Positions 30,927-39,386 of a stretch of 64,000 nt of DNA are shown one piece after another. A program made the translations under genes and the position numbers. The stretch lies in assembly GCF_000376845.1 (NCBI RefSeq), contig NZ_AQXY01000021.1, positions 28,633-92,632 on the forward strand, given 5' to 3'. Under the pieces are notes generated by a model. That model ran no database searches. It was not told the origin of the DNA and was given only the letters and a program-made list of their open reading frames with translations. The DNA is from Thioalkalivibrio sp. ALE14 (GTDB taxonomy: Bacteria > Pseudomonadota > Gammaproteobacteria > Ectothiorhodospirales > Ectothiorhodospiraceae). Position 1 is the first letter of the stretch, and every line of letters begins with the position of its first letter.

Positions 30927-30985
30927 GGATGTGCATCCTGCCGCGAGTGTTGCGGGAGCATAAAACAACTGCCTGCCGCGAACGT

Positions 30986-31010
30986 AAAAAAACCCCGGCA
31001 GACCGGGGTT
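30986..31010 (-). terminator. Terminator downstream of the exported unknown gene
   Basis: Stem AACCCCGG / CCGGGGTT (30991-31010) followed on the minus strand by a run of seven T. It ends the unit of the exported protein at 31081 and isolates it from the gene pair at 29451-30926. Confidence 0.75.
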
Positions 31011-31080
31011 CTTGAGTGGGGCACACGGGAATTCCGCACCCCCTTGCGCCATTCCATGGCGCAGGCGGTCTCCAACGGTC

Positions 31081-32034
31081 TTACCACTGGAAACCGGTAT
31101 CCTCTTCTTCGTAACCCGCGACTTCCTTCAGGGTCTCCTCCAGGGCGCCGGGCGAGCTGCGCAGCCGCATGAAGCTGTTGTCACCCAGCATGCGCAGATC
31201 CGGGAAGTGCAGGGCCTTGCGGAAACGCATGTGCAGGGCCTCGACCTCGCCGCCGCGGACCAGGATCTCGATCGGCACCGTCGCGGTATGGCGGAACTCG
31301 CCCACGTCCACGATGCCAAGCTGGTGCAGATCGGCCGAGTCCTGGGCCGCCCCGTCGGACTCGCGCACGGCCACACCGATCACGGTCACGTCCTGGCCCG
31401 GAATATCCACCCGGTAGATCTCGCTGACCCCCGCGACCCGGTTGCCCAGGTTGCTGTCCAGCTCGCTCAACGCGCCCCTCCGGTTGCCATGACTGGCCAG
31501 CTCGTAGGGCGCATCGAAGCGCTCCATGCCGAAGGTGTAGCGATAGCGATTCAGGTCGCGGTCGCTCATCCCGTCTTCGGAACCGAACTCCCGCTCGGCA
31601 CCCAGGGTGCTGGCCAGACGGCTGGCGACGCCCGTTACCGGACGGTCCAGACGATAGGCGTGACGGAAATACTCCAGGTTGTTGTAGCTCACCTGAAGCT
31701 CGCCATCGACCGCCGTAACGGCCACCCGGATCGGGGCGATATACCCGCCGCGCTCCTCGGAACCGGCGACGGACAGCAGGTCATCGTGGGTGACCACGAC
31801 CACATGCCGGTCGTCACTGACCGGGTACTCGCCCAGGAACCGGAAATCTGCTTCCTCCAGGCGTTCCCGCACACTGGCGGCCTCGGCGGAGACATCCGTC
31901 CCCGCTTCAGTGTAGGCCAGCACGAACGGACGGTAGTTGTCCGCCGCCACGGTCTGGCTCGCCGCGAACAGCGCAACCGCCGCGAACATGCCGACGGCAC
32001 GGACACTCCGGCGCAATGCGTGGATTGCTCGCAT
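31081..32034 (-). CDS. Exported protein of unknown function downstream of fadL
   Basis: 317 residues with a Sec signal peptide (cleavage near TVAADNYRPF, residue ~31). The N-terminal mature part (VSAEAASVRERLEEADFRFLG, then RHVVVVTHDDLLSVAG) vaguely resembles a DUF302-like fold, followed by a longer beta-rich region with Arg/Glu pairs. No catalytic motif or cofactor site is visible. It lies 206 bp downstream of fadL with no strong terminator between, so cotranscription and a joint envelope role are possible. Confidence 0.75.
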   Translation of the reverse strand: MRAIHALRRSVRAVGMFAAVALFAASQTVAADNYRPFVLAYTEAGTDVSAEAASVRERLEEADFRFLGEYPVSDDRHVVVVTHDDLLSVAGSEERGGYIAPIRVAVTAVDGELQVSYNNLEYFRHAYRLDRPVTGVASRLASTLGAEREFGSEDGMSDRDLNRYRYTFGMERFDAPYELASHGNRRGALSELDSNLGNRVAGVSEIYRVDIPGQDVTVIGVAVRESDGAAQDSADLHQLGIVDVGEFRHTATVPIEILVRGGEVEALHMRFRKALHFPDLRMLGDNSFMRLRSSPGALEETLKEVAGYEEEDTGFQW

Positions 32035-32240
32035 GGCATCCTCCTTTGAATTCTCTAATAAGTTCGAGCGGAACGCTCGGCAGGAAAAAGGGCCCGGAAC
32101 GCACCCCCCGGTGCGTCACGAACTTCAGAATCACCCGCCCTCCTTGGCGGATCCGGCCTTCCCCTCAAGACCGGCGCGCCCCTCCCGGACGCGCAATACC
32201 GAAGCCCGCGGCGGTCAGGCGACCGCCCCGGACCTCCCCA

Positions 32241-33506
32241 TCAGAACCGGTACGCGTACCCGATCTCGAGCTCGTACTGCTCCATCTCGATCTTCACGTC
32301 CGTTCCCTGCTGCATCATATGCGCACCGGATACACTCTTGCTCGGTGCATACATGGCCGCGAAATTCAGCTCATGCTGGCCGAATGCCTTGGTGAATCCG
32401 GCGGTGAAGTGATCTTCCATCACGGCCGGCGCCAGGATATTGAGCGTTACGTCACGTGCATGGATCGGGTTCTGTCCCCGGTTGTAGCCCACACGCCAAG
32501 TCCAGTCGTTGGCCGTTTCGAACTGGGCACCAAGCTTGAATACCCCGATGTCGCGCCAGCCGAAACCGGGGCCACCTTCGGCGCCGAAGGGCATACCGGT
32601 CATGCTCGGGTTGGAGATCGAATCAATCTCGGAATAATTGATACGCGTGTAATCGGCGGAAACCGTAATGCTCGGCGTCACGTCAACGGCAATACCCAGA
32701 CCCAGGGTCGATGGGATGTCGAAGCTCCCTCCGTCTGCAAAGAGCCCGCTGTAGTCATCAAATTCACTGTTCCGGATTTTGGTTCGGTAACTCCCGCCCA
32801 AGGTCACGGACTCGGCAAGTTCAGCCTGGAAACCGATCTGCGCCCCGTACCCCCAAGTGGTATCAGTGCCATTGTTAGTGAGGTTCTCGGGGTCGCTGCT
32901 CATCCCCTGAAACGCGCCCAACCCCTTCGCGCTGAAACGCTGGTAACTGATAATCGGACTAAAGCCGACGCTGAAACCGCCGTTCGCCGATTGCTGAGCG
33001 TAGGTCGGAATAATCGCCAACTGCTCCAGGTCCACACCAGCCGGCCCTCCGCAGAAGATCCCGCCTCCCCCTTGGTCACAGTTCGAATCACCGGTCATGT
33101 AGCCGGGATAATCGGTATTCATGCCACCGTTGCCCAGCAGTGCGATACCCCAAGAACGGTTGCTATCAATCTGCTGCACGTAGCCGAACGAGGGAATGAA
33201 GAAGTCTTCACTGCCGGAATCAACCGTCATCGACCCCATCTGGTTCTCGAAGGTCACGGAACGTTCGGGGCGGAAGTAGGCGAGGGAACCGTCGATACGG
33301 CTTTCCATGCCGGCGATGCCGGCGGGGTTGATGCCCGGGGCGTAGGCGTCCTGGGAGATCGCCATGCCGACGCCCCCCATGCCCTTGGCCTTGGTGCCGT
33401 AACCGTGGGCGAAGTAACCGTTGGTGGCGTGGGCGACGCCGGCGGAGCCCATGGCCAGGCCGACCGCGATCGTCACCAGGCTGCGGCGAATAATGCGTGC
33501 TTCCAT
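32241..33506 (-). CDS. OmpP1/FadL-family outer-membrane beta-barrel transporter
   Basis: 421 residues, signal peptide ending in AHA, then the FadL hatch start TNGYFAHGYGTKAKGMGGVG and NPAGIAGM, and amphipathic beta strands to a C-terminal aromatic ...YELEIGYAYRF, as required for barrel assembly. FadL proteins move hydrophobic molecules through the outer membrane. In this sulfur-oxidation locus a role in taking up or exporting hydrophobic sulfur is attractive but is inference. AAAGGAGATACAAAATG supplies a near-ideal ribosome site and fixes the start. Its codon use appears less GC-rich than its neighbours in the mid-section. Confidence 0.88.
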   Translation of the reverse strand: MEARIIRRSLVTIAVGLAMGSAGVAHATNGYFAHGYGTKAKGMGGVGMAISQDAYAPGINPAGIAGMESRIDGSLAYFRPERSVTFENQMGSMTVDSGSEDFFIPSFGYVQQIDSNRSWGIALLGNGGMNTDYPGYMTGDSNCDQGGGGIFCGGPAGVDLEQLAIIPTYAQQSANGGFSVGFSPIISYQRFSAKGLGAFQGMSSDPENLTNNGTDTTWGYGAQIGFQAELAESVTLGGSYRTKIRNSEFDDYSGLFADGGSFDIPSTLGLGIAVDVTPSITVSADYTRINYSEIDSISNPSMTGMPFGAEGGPGFGWRDIGVFKLGAQFETANDWTWRVGYNRGQNPIHARDVTLNILAPAVMEDHFTAGFTKAFGQHELNFAAMYAPSKSVSGAHMMQQGTDVKIEMEQYELEIGYAYRF

Positions 33507-33739
33507 TTTGTATCTCCTTTGGTGGTCTTCTTGTTGTCTTGTACGAACACCCCGGTTCCGCGCGGCCCCCTTGTATCGCCGCCGGTCCGGTCTTGGTGGT
33601 GTTCCCACGGCCCGCGCCACGGTGACCGACCGTGCCGCGAGTTTTTCGGCAGGAGTGTTCAAGGGCACTCACACGAATGGCCTTGATAACCCTGCTCGAA
33701 ACCTGAATATTCAAAAAACCTTATTGACCCCCTAACGTG

Positions 33740-33768
33740 CGAAAGCCCCGGGGGTGCCGGGGCTTTCG
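33740..33768 (-). terminator. Terminator of the lipoate assembly operon
   Basis: Stem CGAAAGCCCCGG / CCGGGGCTTTCG with a five-base loop, 23 bp past the stop of the radical SAM gene. It separates the lip genes from fadL, which therefore needs its own promoter in 33507-33735. Confidence 0.7.
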
Positions 33769-33790
33769 CTGGATACTACCACTATCAATT

Positions 33791-34963
33791 TCAGGCTGTC
33801 TTCTCGTCTTCCGCCTCGTCGGCGTCGAAGTCGAAGGTCCCGACATCCTCCCCGGCCATCTGCCGCTGGACGAACCCGACATCGGTCGAGTTCAGCGCAA
33901 ACGGGAAGGACAGGATGTCGGTCGGGCTGGAATCGCCGTACGGGCGGTTGCAGGCCGAGACTTCCTCGTCCGACTTGCCGGGGCAGCCGGAGGTCTGGAA
34001 CGGCTTGCCGGAGGCGATCAGCTCCTCGACCTCGGACTGCGGCAGACCGAAGTCCACCACCTGGCCGTCGGCATTGAACTTCATGTCGTCGATGCGGCCA
34101 CCGGCATAGTCGATGACGAAGCGACCCAGCTGCACGCGGCGCCACTGGTCACGCGGGACCGGGTTCCAGTCTTCCATCAGCGAGCCCTCTTCCGGGAAGA
34201 AGGCAAACATGTGGTTGTGGCCACCCAGGTCACGGATGCGCTGGCAGACCTGCAGGATCTCTTCCTCGGTCTCGCCCATGCCGCAGATCAGGTGCGCGCC
34301 GAACTTCTCGGGACCGAAGATCTCGGCGGCCCACTCGATGGACTGCCAATACTTGTCCCAGGTGTGCGGGCTCTCCACCGATTTGCCGCGGGTGCGCTCG
34401 AAGATCTCCGGGGTCACCGCGTCCAGTGCGACGGTGAAGATGTCCGCACCCTTGTCGCGCAGGAGCTGGAGGTCTTCATAGCTCATGGTAGTCGGGTTCG
34501 ACAGGATCGACACCGGGATATGATTGACCTCGGCGACCCAGCGCTCCAGCAACTCGACGGTGTCGGCATCGGAGTTCGGGTGCGTGATCATGGAGATACA
34601 CATGCGCTCGAACTGGCCGGCGTCGGCGTGGTTCTTCACGCGTTCGATCACCTCGTCGTACTTGGCCGTGGGCCAGTCGACGCGGATGAAGTTGCGATCG
34701 GCGTAGTCGCGCGATTCCTCACGATGGCGGGCCAGGCCGCAGTAGGAGCAGTTGGCGCGGCAGCCTTCCGGATAGGTCACCAGGAGGTTCAGGCAGTGCG
34801 TGCAGGACGTGCGATGCATGGTGCCCGGCACCAGGCCCAGCGTGATCGCGGCCGCGGTGGACATCTGCACGTACTCCGGCGAACGCATGTCCGGGGTCTT
34901 GATGTGATAGTCGGGCCGGTAAAAGTTGATCGGCGCGACCATCTCCTCTGCACTTGCACTCAT
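33791..34963 (-). CDS. Radical SAM protein, LipS1/LipS2-type lipoate synthase component (a)
   Basis: 390 residues. The radical SAM cluster motif CRANCSYC (CxxxCxxC) is near residue 70, preceded by TSCTHCLNLLVTYPEGC, whose Cys residues may hold an auxiliary Fe-S cluster, and followed by a TIM-barrel. ICGMGETEEEIL is a typical radical SAM segment. In sulfur oxidisers with sHdr, two such proteins (LipS1, LipS2) together insert both sulfurs into octanoyl-LbpA; I cannot tell which of the two this is. It is last of the four lip genes and a terminator follows. Confidence 0.85.
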   Translation of the reverse strand: MSASAEEMVAPINFYRPDYHIKTPDMRSPEYVQMSTAAAITLGLVPGTMHRTSCTHCLNLLVTYPEGCRANCSYCGLARHREESRDYADRNFIRVDWPTAKYDEVIERVKNHADAGQFERMCISMITHPNSDADTVELLERWVAEVNHIPVSILSNPTTMSYEDLQLLRDKGADIFTVALDAVTPEIFERTRGKSVESPHTWDKYWQSIEWAAEIFGPEKFGAHLICGMGETEEEILQVCQRIRDLGGHNHMFAFFPEEGSLMEDWNPVPRDQWRRVQLGRFVIDYAGGRIDDMKFNADGQVVDFGLPQSEVEELIASGKPFQTSGCPGKSDEEVSACNRPYGDSSPTDILSFPFALNSTDVGFVQRQMAGEDVGTFDFDADEAEDEKTA

Positions 34964-35017
34964 GGGGTTCCTCCAGCGTTGTCTCGGGGATGCCAGGCAT
35001 CCGTCGACCGGGGCCGA

Positions 35018-36100
35018 TTACGCGGCCCGGTCACCATCGTTGAAATACTCGGAAAATGCAATCCATCCGCGGCGCTGGGTGGCATCTTCCTGCGCCCGCG
35101 GGGTTCGCCAGTGTTCGTTGAGAAAGGCACGCCGCTCGCAGGCTCGGTCCAGCGCCGGCCCGTACTGGTCGCGCATCTCCTCGTCATAGTCGGCGAAGGC
35201 CTCGTCGTCGCCTTCCAGGTGGCCACTCGCGGCCTCGCCCGCAGCCTCGCCCGACACCACGGCTGCGGCGATCCCCGCCCCGGTGATCGGGTGGGTCAGG
35301 CCGGCGGCGTCGCCGACAAACAGCACGTCGCCCGCCACCAGCGAGTCGCGCAGTCCGCCGACCGGGATCGCCCCGCCGGTGCGGTAACGGATCTCCTCGC
35401 CCAGCAGGCCCTGCTCCACCAGCTGGCCGTGCAGCGACTCGAGAGGCTCCTTCAGATCACCGGCGATGCGTTTGTCCGCACCCAGGCCGAGGTTGGCCCA
35501 TTCGCCCTTGGGGAACAGCCAGGCGTAGCCACCCGGGTAGTCGTCGGACAGCCAGACGTCGGTGGCGGTGTAGGCCTTTTTCAGCGGTACGGTGTACTGA
35601 CGGGTCTGCACCGTCGGGAGGGCCGGCAGCCCCAGCGACTCGGCCACCGGAGAATGCGGGCCGTCGGCGGCGATCAGCACGCGATACTCGACCTCCTGCT
35701 CCTGCCCCTGATGCTTCACCCGGGCGACGTGGCTCTCGGCGTCCACTGCCACCAGCGGCGTGGAGGTGACCAGCTGCGCCCCGTTCGCCTCGGCCGCGCG
35801 GATAATGGCGCGGTCGAACTCACCGCGATCCACCATGAGGCCAGGGAAGTCGGAATGCTCCACGGCGCCGGACGGCAGAAAACTCTGCATGGAGTCAATG
35901 CGCTGCAGCAGCACGCCCTCGGGCTTCGCGTAGGCACCCATCGGGTTGGGGATAAACTCGGCGCACTGCACCGGCTCGCCGAAGGCCTTGTTGCGCTCCA
36001 CCGCGAGCACCGACAACCCGGCTGCGGCGCACACACGCGCGGCGGAGGCGCCGCCGGGCCCCAGCCCCACCACCAGCACATCCACCCTGCCCGGCAGCAT
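35018..36100 (-). CDS. lipT: FAD-dependent oxidoreductase of the lipoate assembly cluster (LipT-like)
   Basis: 360 residues of the geranylgeranyl-reductase-like flavoprotein superfamily. The FAD Rossmann motif is VLVVGLGPGGASAARVCA (residues ~8-25), with VERNKAFGEPVQCAEF and the second FAD segment DVLFVGDAAGLTHPITGAG. A flavoprotein of this type (lipT) accompanies lipS1, lipS2 and the ligase in sHdr gene clusters; a reductase role toward the radical SAM pair is the current family-level idea. Start MLPGRVDVLVVG at 36100 chosen because the upstream extension is Pro/Arg-rich and overlaps the ligase gene. Confidence 0.82.
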   Translation of the reverse strand: MLPGRVDVLVVGLGPGGASAARVCAAAGLSVLAVERNKAFGEPVQCAEFIPNPMGAYAKPEGVLLQRIDSMQSFLPSGAVEHSDFPGLMVDRGEFDRAIIRAAEANGAQLVTSTPLVAVDAESHVARVKHQGQEQEVEYRVLIAADGPHSPVAESLGLPALPTVQTRQYTVPLKKAYTATDVWLSDDYPGGYAWLFPKGEWANLGLGADKRIAGDLKEPLESLHGQLVEQGLLGEEIRYRTGGAIPVGGLRDSLVAGDVLFVGDAAGLTHPITGAGIAAAVVSGEAAGEAASGHLEGDDEAFADYDEEMRDQYGPALDRACERRAFLNEHWRTPRAQEDATQRRGWIAFSEYFNDGDRAA

Positions 36101-36122
36101 CAGCGATGACTCCGGACGAGGA

Positions 36123-37217
36123 TCATTGCGCGGCGGCCTCGTCGACCTCGGCCTGCGCCAGGGCGGACTGGATGGCGGCGATGAAATCATCCGCCGTCAG
36201 CTGCAGCATCTCGACATCGCGCTCGGCGAAAAAGGCGCGGACACGATCTTCCATCTCGGCCTGCGGTGTATCACGCAGCGCGGCTTCGAGATCCGCGATG
36301 GTACGGGCCGGTTTCACGAAGATATCGCCGGTAATCCAGAGCTGCTTGAGGCGCTTGCGTTCGGGATCCAGCGCCACACCCACGCGCATCAGGCCGCCGT
36401 CGGACTTGAAGATGCTCTCGAACATCGGGGCATCGGTCGCCGGGCGGTTGCGCTGGTAGACCCACTCCTCGGTATCGATCTCGGCCAGCGCCTCGTCGAA
36501 TGCCTCGCGTTCTTCCGGCAACAGGTCCGCGGCCTCGGTGCGGACACCGAACTCCTCGGCGAAGGCACGCGCGATGGCGTCCTTCACTACGTCCAGTGCG
36601 GGCATGTCGTCCAGCAGCGTGGCGAGGTTCACCACGCGGTCGCGGGCGGATTCGATCGCCTTGTTGGAGAGCTTCTCGGCCGGGATACGCAGAATGCGCA
36701 GCATGTCCTCGACATCGAACTCGATCAGCAGCGTGCCCTGGTACATGATCGATTCGCCATCGAAGGCGCCGCCGGTACCGGAGATCTTGCGGCCATCGAC
36801 CTCGATGTCGTTACGCGGGCGGAACTGCGCGTCCACGCCCAGCGAGCGCATGCCCGCGGCCGCCGCGTTGCAGATGCGGGCGGCGATCTGGCCCATGTCC
36901 GCCGTGCCGAGGAAGCGCTTGTCCAGGTACAGCTCCCAGCCGAGCTGCGTGGCATCGAAATAGATCGCACCGCCGCCGGTAATGCGCCGCTGGATCGCGA
37001 TCCCGTGCTCCTTGCAGTACTCGGTGTTGATCTCCTGGTCGACGTTCTGGTGAAAGCCCACCAGCGCGCAGGGCTCGAACTGCAGGAAGCGCAGGGTATG
37101 CGGCGAAACGCCTTCCTGGTGACACTCCAGCAGCGAGCGGTTGAAGGCCATGTTCTCGGCCGCCGGACGCAGCCCGGTATCGAGGATACGCAGGGTCTCT
37201 TGATCGCGTTCAGGCAT
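36123..37217 (-). CDS. Lipoate:protein ligase with LplA and LplB domains (sLpl(AB)-type)
   Basis: 364 residues. LplA-type catalytic domain with RRITGGGAIYFD (about residues 78-89) and the adenylate-binding Lys in GRKISGTGGAF, then a C-terminal LplB-like accessory domain (~residues 260-345, SDGGLMRVGVALDPERKR). The fusion attaches octanoate or lipoate to LbpA before or during sulfur insertion. Its start overlaps the stop of the upstream radical SAM gene by eight bases, showing translational coupling within the lip operon. Confidence 0.88.
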   Translation of the reverse strand: MPERDQETLRILDTGLRPAAENMAFNRSLLECHQEGVSPHTLRFLQFEPCALVGFHQNVDQEINTEYCKEHGIAIQRRITGGGAIYFDATQLGWELYLDKRFLGTADMGQIAARICNAAAAGMRSLGVDAQFRPRNDIEVDGRKISGTGGAFDGESIMYQGTLLIEFDVEDMLRILRIPAEKLSNKAIESARDRVVNLATLLDDMPALDVVKDAIARAFAEEFGVRTEAADLLPEEREAFDEALAEIDTEEWVYQRNRPATDAPMFESIFKSDGGLMRVGVALDPERKRLKQLWITGDIFVKPARTIADLEAALRDTPQAEMEDRVRAFFAERDVEMLQLTADDFIAAIQSALAQAEVDEAAAQ

Positions 37218-38391
37218 GACAGCCGCCCCCGGCCGCCACCTCGCCGCCCTCGGTCACGATGCGAATGCCGCCCAGGCCCTGGCGCGCCTTGCGTTCCTGC
37301 TCGCGGCGACGGGTCTCCTCGGCCACGATGGTATCGAGATCCAGCTCGACACCGCTCCCGGCGCCGGCATCCTCGGCCATGACCTCGTCCCCGACGGCGA
37401 TGGAGCAGCAGGCCGGCGTTACCCGCACCTTCTTGCCCAGACGGGCCGCCAGTTCAACGACACCCTCGGCCGGATGCGCAATCCCCGAAAGCCCCGCCAT
37501 TACGGCGTAGCTGTCGATCTGGCTCTTGGCCTCGCCCGGCGGACGCGCACAACCCAGCAGCAACGACGTATCCCCCAGCCGCTCGCGGGCGTCGTGGAAG
37601 AAGCGACCGACCGCGTGCACGTCGGGGGTTTCGAACGGCCGGCTGGCCGGAGCGTAGAACGGCATCACCACCACCAGCACCACCGCATCCGGCAGATGCC
37701 GCGCCAGCATCTCCAGCGCATTCCACTCACCCAGGAGCTTGCCGTAATGCAGACCGATCACGATATGCGGGACGACCTTCATGTTGGTGTTCACCAGGCT
37801 CTCGAGGGTTCGCTCGAAGTCGTCGACACTGCGGCGGAGGTGATAGACCTGCGTGATCGTATCCTGAGCGCCGATCACGTCCATCATGGCCGCATCGATC
37901 CCGGCCTGCTCCATCGACAGCGCAATGTCGTCGTCCACCAGCGCGGTGTGCATCGCGATCCGGAACTCGGGGAACTCGTCCTTGATGCGACGGATCGTCG
38001 AGTAATAGGGGTCGTACTCCACCTCGTTTCGGTGGTTCGAGCCGCCGGTCAGCAGCATCCCCTGGGCACCCGACTCGATCACGCCGTTCACCTGGCGCCA
38101 GAGATCCTCCGGGGTGCGGACGGGGATCATCGGTTCCAGGATCTTGGCCTTGCAATGATCGCAGGCCAGCTTGCAGTCGCCGCCGGTGATCGACATCGCC
38201 GGCCAGGCACTCTTGCCACAATCGGCAATCTCGCTGGACTGGTAGGACTTGAAGGTCGGGGTATAGAAGTGCACCGAACCCGGGTCCCCGGCGTGTCGCA
38301 GGCTATGCTGGAGGTCATCAACCAGCGACGGATCGACAGGGACATCCTCGAGGGGCTCTACCCGCTGGATCACATCATTCCAGCTCATCAT
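37210..38391 (-). CDS. Radical SAM protein, LipS1/LipS2-type lipoate synthase component (b)
   Basis: 393 residues. CKLACDHCKAK gives the CxxxCxxC cluster site near residue 77; the barrel follows, with MLLTGGSNHRNEVEYDPYYS and a C-terminal Cys-containing stretch TPACCSIAVGDEV and GGGCHA that could carry auxiliary cluster ligands. Sequence differs clearly from the other radical SAM gene, as expected for the LipS1/LipS2 pair. Start set at 38391 (MMSWNDVIQRVEP) because GGAG is seven bases upstream, while the ATG two codons earlier directly abuts it. First gene of the lip operon, behind a terminator. Confidence 0.85.
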   Translation of the reverse strand: MMSWNDVIQRVEPLEDVPVDPSLVDDLQHSLRHAGDPGSVHFYTPTFKSYQSSEIADCGKSAWPAMSITGGDCKLACDHCKAKILEPMIPVRTPEDLWRQVNGVIESGAQGMLLTGGSNHRNEVEYDPYYSTIRRIKDEFPEFRIAMHTALVDDDIALSMEQAGIDAAMMDVIGAQDTITQVYHLRRSVDDFERTLESLVNTNMKVVPHIVIGLHYGKLLGEWNALEMLARHLPDAVVLVVVMPFYAPASRPFETPDVHAVGRFFHDARERLGDTSLLLGCARPPGEAKSQIDSYAVMAGLSGIAHPAEGVVELAARLGKKVRVTPACCSIAVGDEVMAEDAGAGSGVELDLDTIVAEETRRREQERKARQGLGGIRIVTEGGEVAAGGGCHA

Positions 38392-38443
38392 GGGCATTCT
38401 CCGGGTCGGCGAATTTCTTGAAGGTTTTACTCGGGTATTACCG

Positions 38444-38481
38444 AAAAAAAGGGGCCGCCGACCTCAAAGGAACGGCGGCCC
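38444..38481 (-). terminator. Strong intrinsic terminator between lbpA and the lip genes
   Basis: Stem GGGCCGCCG (minus-strand 38481-38473) with CGGCGGCCC (38460-38452) followed by a run of seven T on the minus strand (38450-38444). It lies 15 bp past the lbpA stop. Expected to cut most transcripts, leaving the lip genes dependent on readthrough or their own promoter. Confidence 0.85.
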
Positions 38482-38496
38482 GGACCGGAACCGGGA

Positions 38497-38934
38497 TCAG
38501 CAGCCGCCGAAACCGTCCGCTTCCATCTTGGCCTCGAAGGCCGCCAAGGCATCGGAGCCGGTCTTCAGATCGCCGATTTCGCCGTCCCAGTCTTCCGGCT
38601 TCAGCTTGATCAGCCAGCCTTCGCCGTAGGGATCTTCGTTGATCAGGCCCGGGTTCGCCGCAACCTTGTCGTTGGTCTCGGTGACTTCACCGGTGACCGG
38701 GGTCTTCGCCGGGCCCACCCACTTGCCGGATTCGACGGTGGTGCAGGACTTGTCCTTCTTGACCGTCTTGCCGACCTTCTTCGGGGTGTAGGACACAATC
38801 GTGCCCGCCAGCGAACAGGCGTAGGAAGTCAGGCCGACCGTGGCGGTACCGTCGCCTTCCTTGCGCACCCAAACGTTGTTTTCAACGTTGTACATCAGAT
38901 CTTCCGGAATATCACAACCCCGAACTGCACCCAT
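38497..38934 (-). CDS. lbpA: Lipoate-binding protein LbpA (GcvH-like), copy 1
   Basis: 145 residues of the GcvH fold. The lipoylated Lys should be the one in TTVESGKWVGP (about residue 71). Unlike glycine-cleavage H protein the attachment hairpin reads ESGKW, as in sHdr-linked LbpA. Lipoyl-LbpA is the essential sulfur- or electron-carrying partner of the sHdr complex. Extra Cys residues lie at MGAVRGCD, in YACSLAG, KSCTTVE, and at the very C-terminus GFGGC. Third in the unit lbpA-dsrE-lbpA. Confidence 0.93.
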   Translation of the reverse strand: MGAVRGCDIPEDLMYNVENNVWVRKEGDGTATVGLTSYACSLAGTIVSYTPKKVGKTVKKDKSCTTVESGKWVGPAKTPVTGEVTETNDKVAANPGLINEDPYGEGWLIKLKPEDWDGEIGDLKTGSDALAAFEAKMEADGFGGC

Positions 38935-38970
38935 GTCTTCCTCCAGGAATATTCAAATAAAGCGGGAAAA

Positions 38971-39378
38971 TTAAAACGTTATCGTTTTATCACTGCGTAG
39001 AATCAGGTCGGCTAGCTCGCTCGCCCGATTGACTGCATCGACTTCGTCGATGAGATCCGAAGACGCGTCGATTCTATACCCCGGCAGCGCGGGCTGGCAA
39101 ACGTGCAGCCGCACTCCGGCGCGTTTTGCGTCCTGGATAAAATCCTTGATCAGCTTGCCGTCCTCCATGGCCCGCAGATCGTCTGCCACACCCTTCTCCA
39201 TCAGGCGCACACCTTCCATCGTAAAGAAGATGTACACGTCCACATCCATGGACGCCATCACGGAACCGAGATAGAACGGCGTGGCACAGCGCCCCGGCGT
39301 CGACGGGCCCGAGGTCATGATGATCACAACCAGCTGCTCGTCGTTGTCCAGGTAATAGTCGTCGTCGAGATCCGCCAT
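38971..39378 (-). CDS. DsrE-family sulfur-transfer protein
   Basis: 135 residues. The core EQLVVIIMTSGPSTPGRCAT, DVDVYIFFTMEGVRLMEKGV and RAGVRLHVCQPAL matches the DsrE/DsrF-like superfamily. The Cys in HVCQPAL is at the position of the persulfide-carrying Cys in DsrE3-type proteins; a second Cys is in GRCATPF. Sulfurtransferases of this type hand sulfur to or from TusA. It is flanked by two lbpA genes. The ATG at 39378 is preferred to an upstream start that overlaps lbpA copy 2. A small hairpin (38973-38988) overlaps its stop codon. Confidence 0.82.
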   Translation of the reverse strand: MADLDDDYYLDNDEQLVVIIMTSGPSTPGRCATPFYLGSVMASMDVDVYIFFTMEGVRLMEKGVADDLRAMEDGKLIKDFIQDAKRAGVRLHVCQPALPGYRIDASSDLIDEVDAVNRASELADLILRSDKTITF

Positions 39379-39386
39379 CGTATCGC

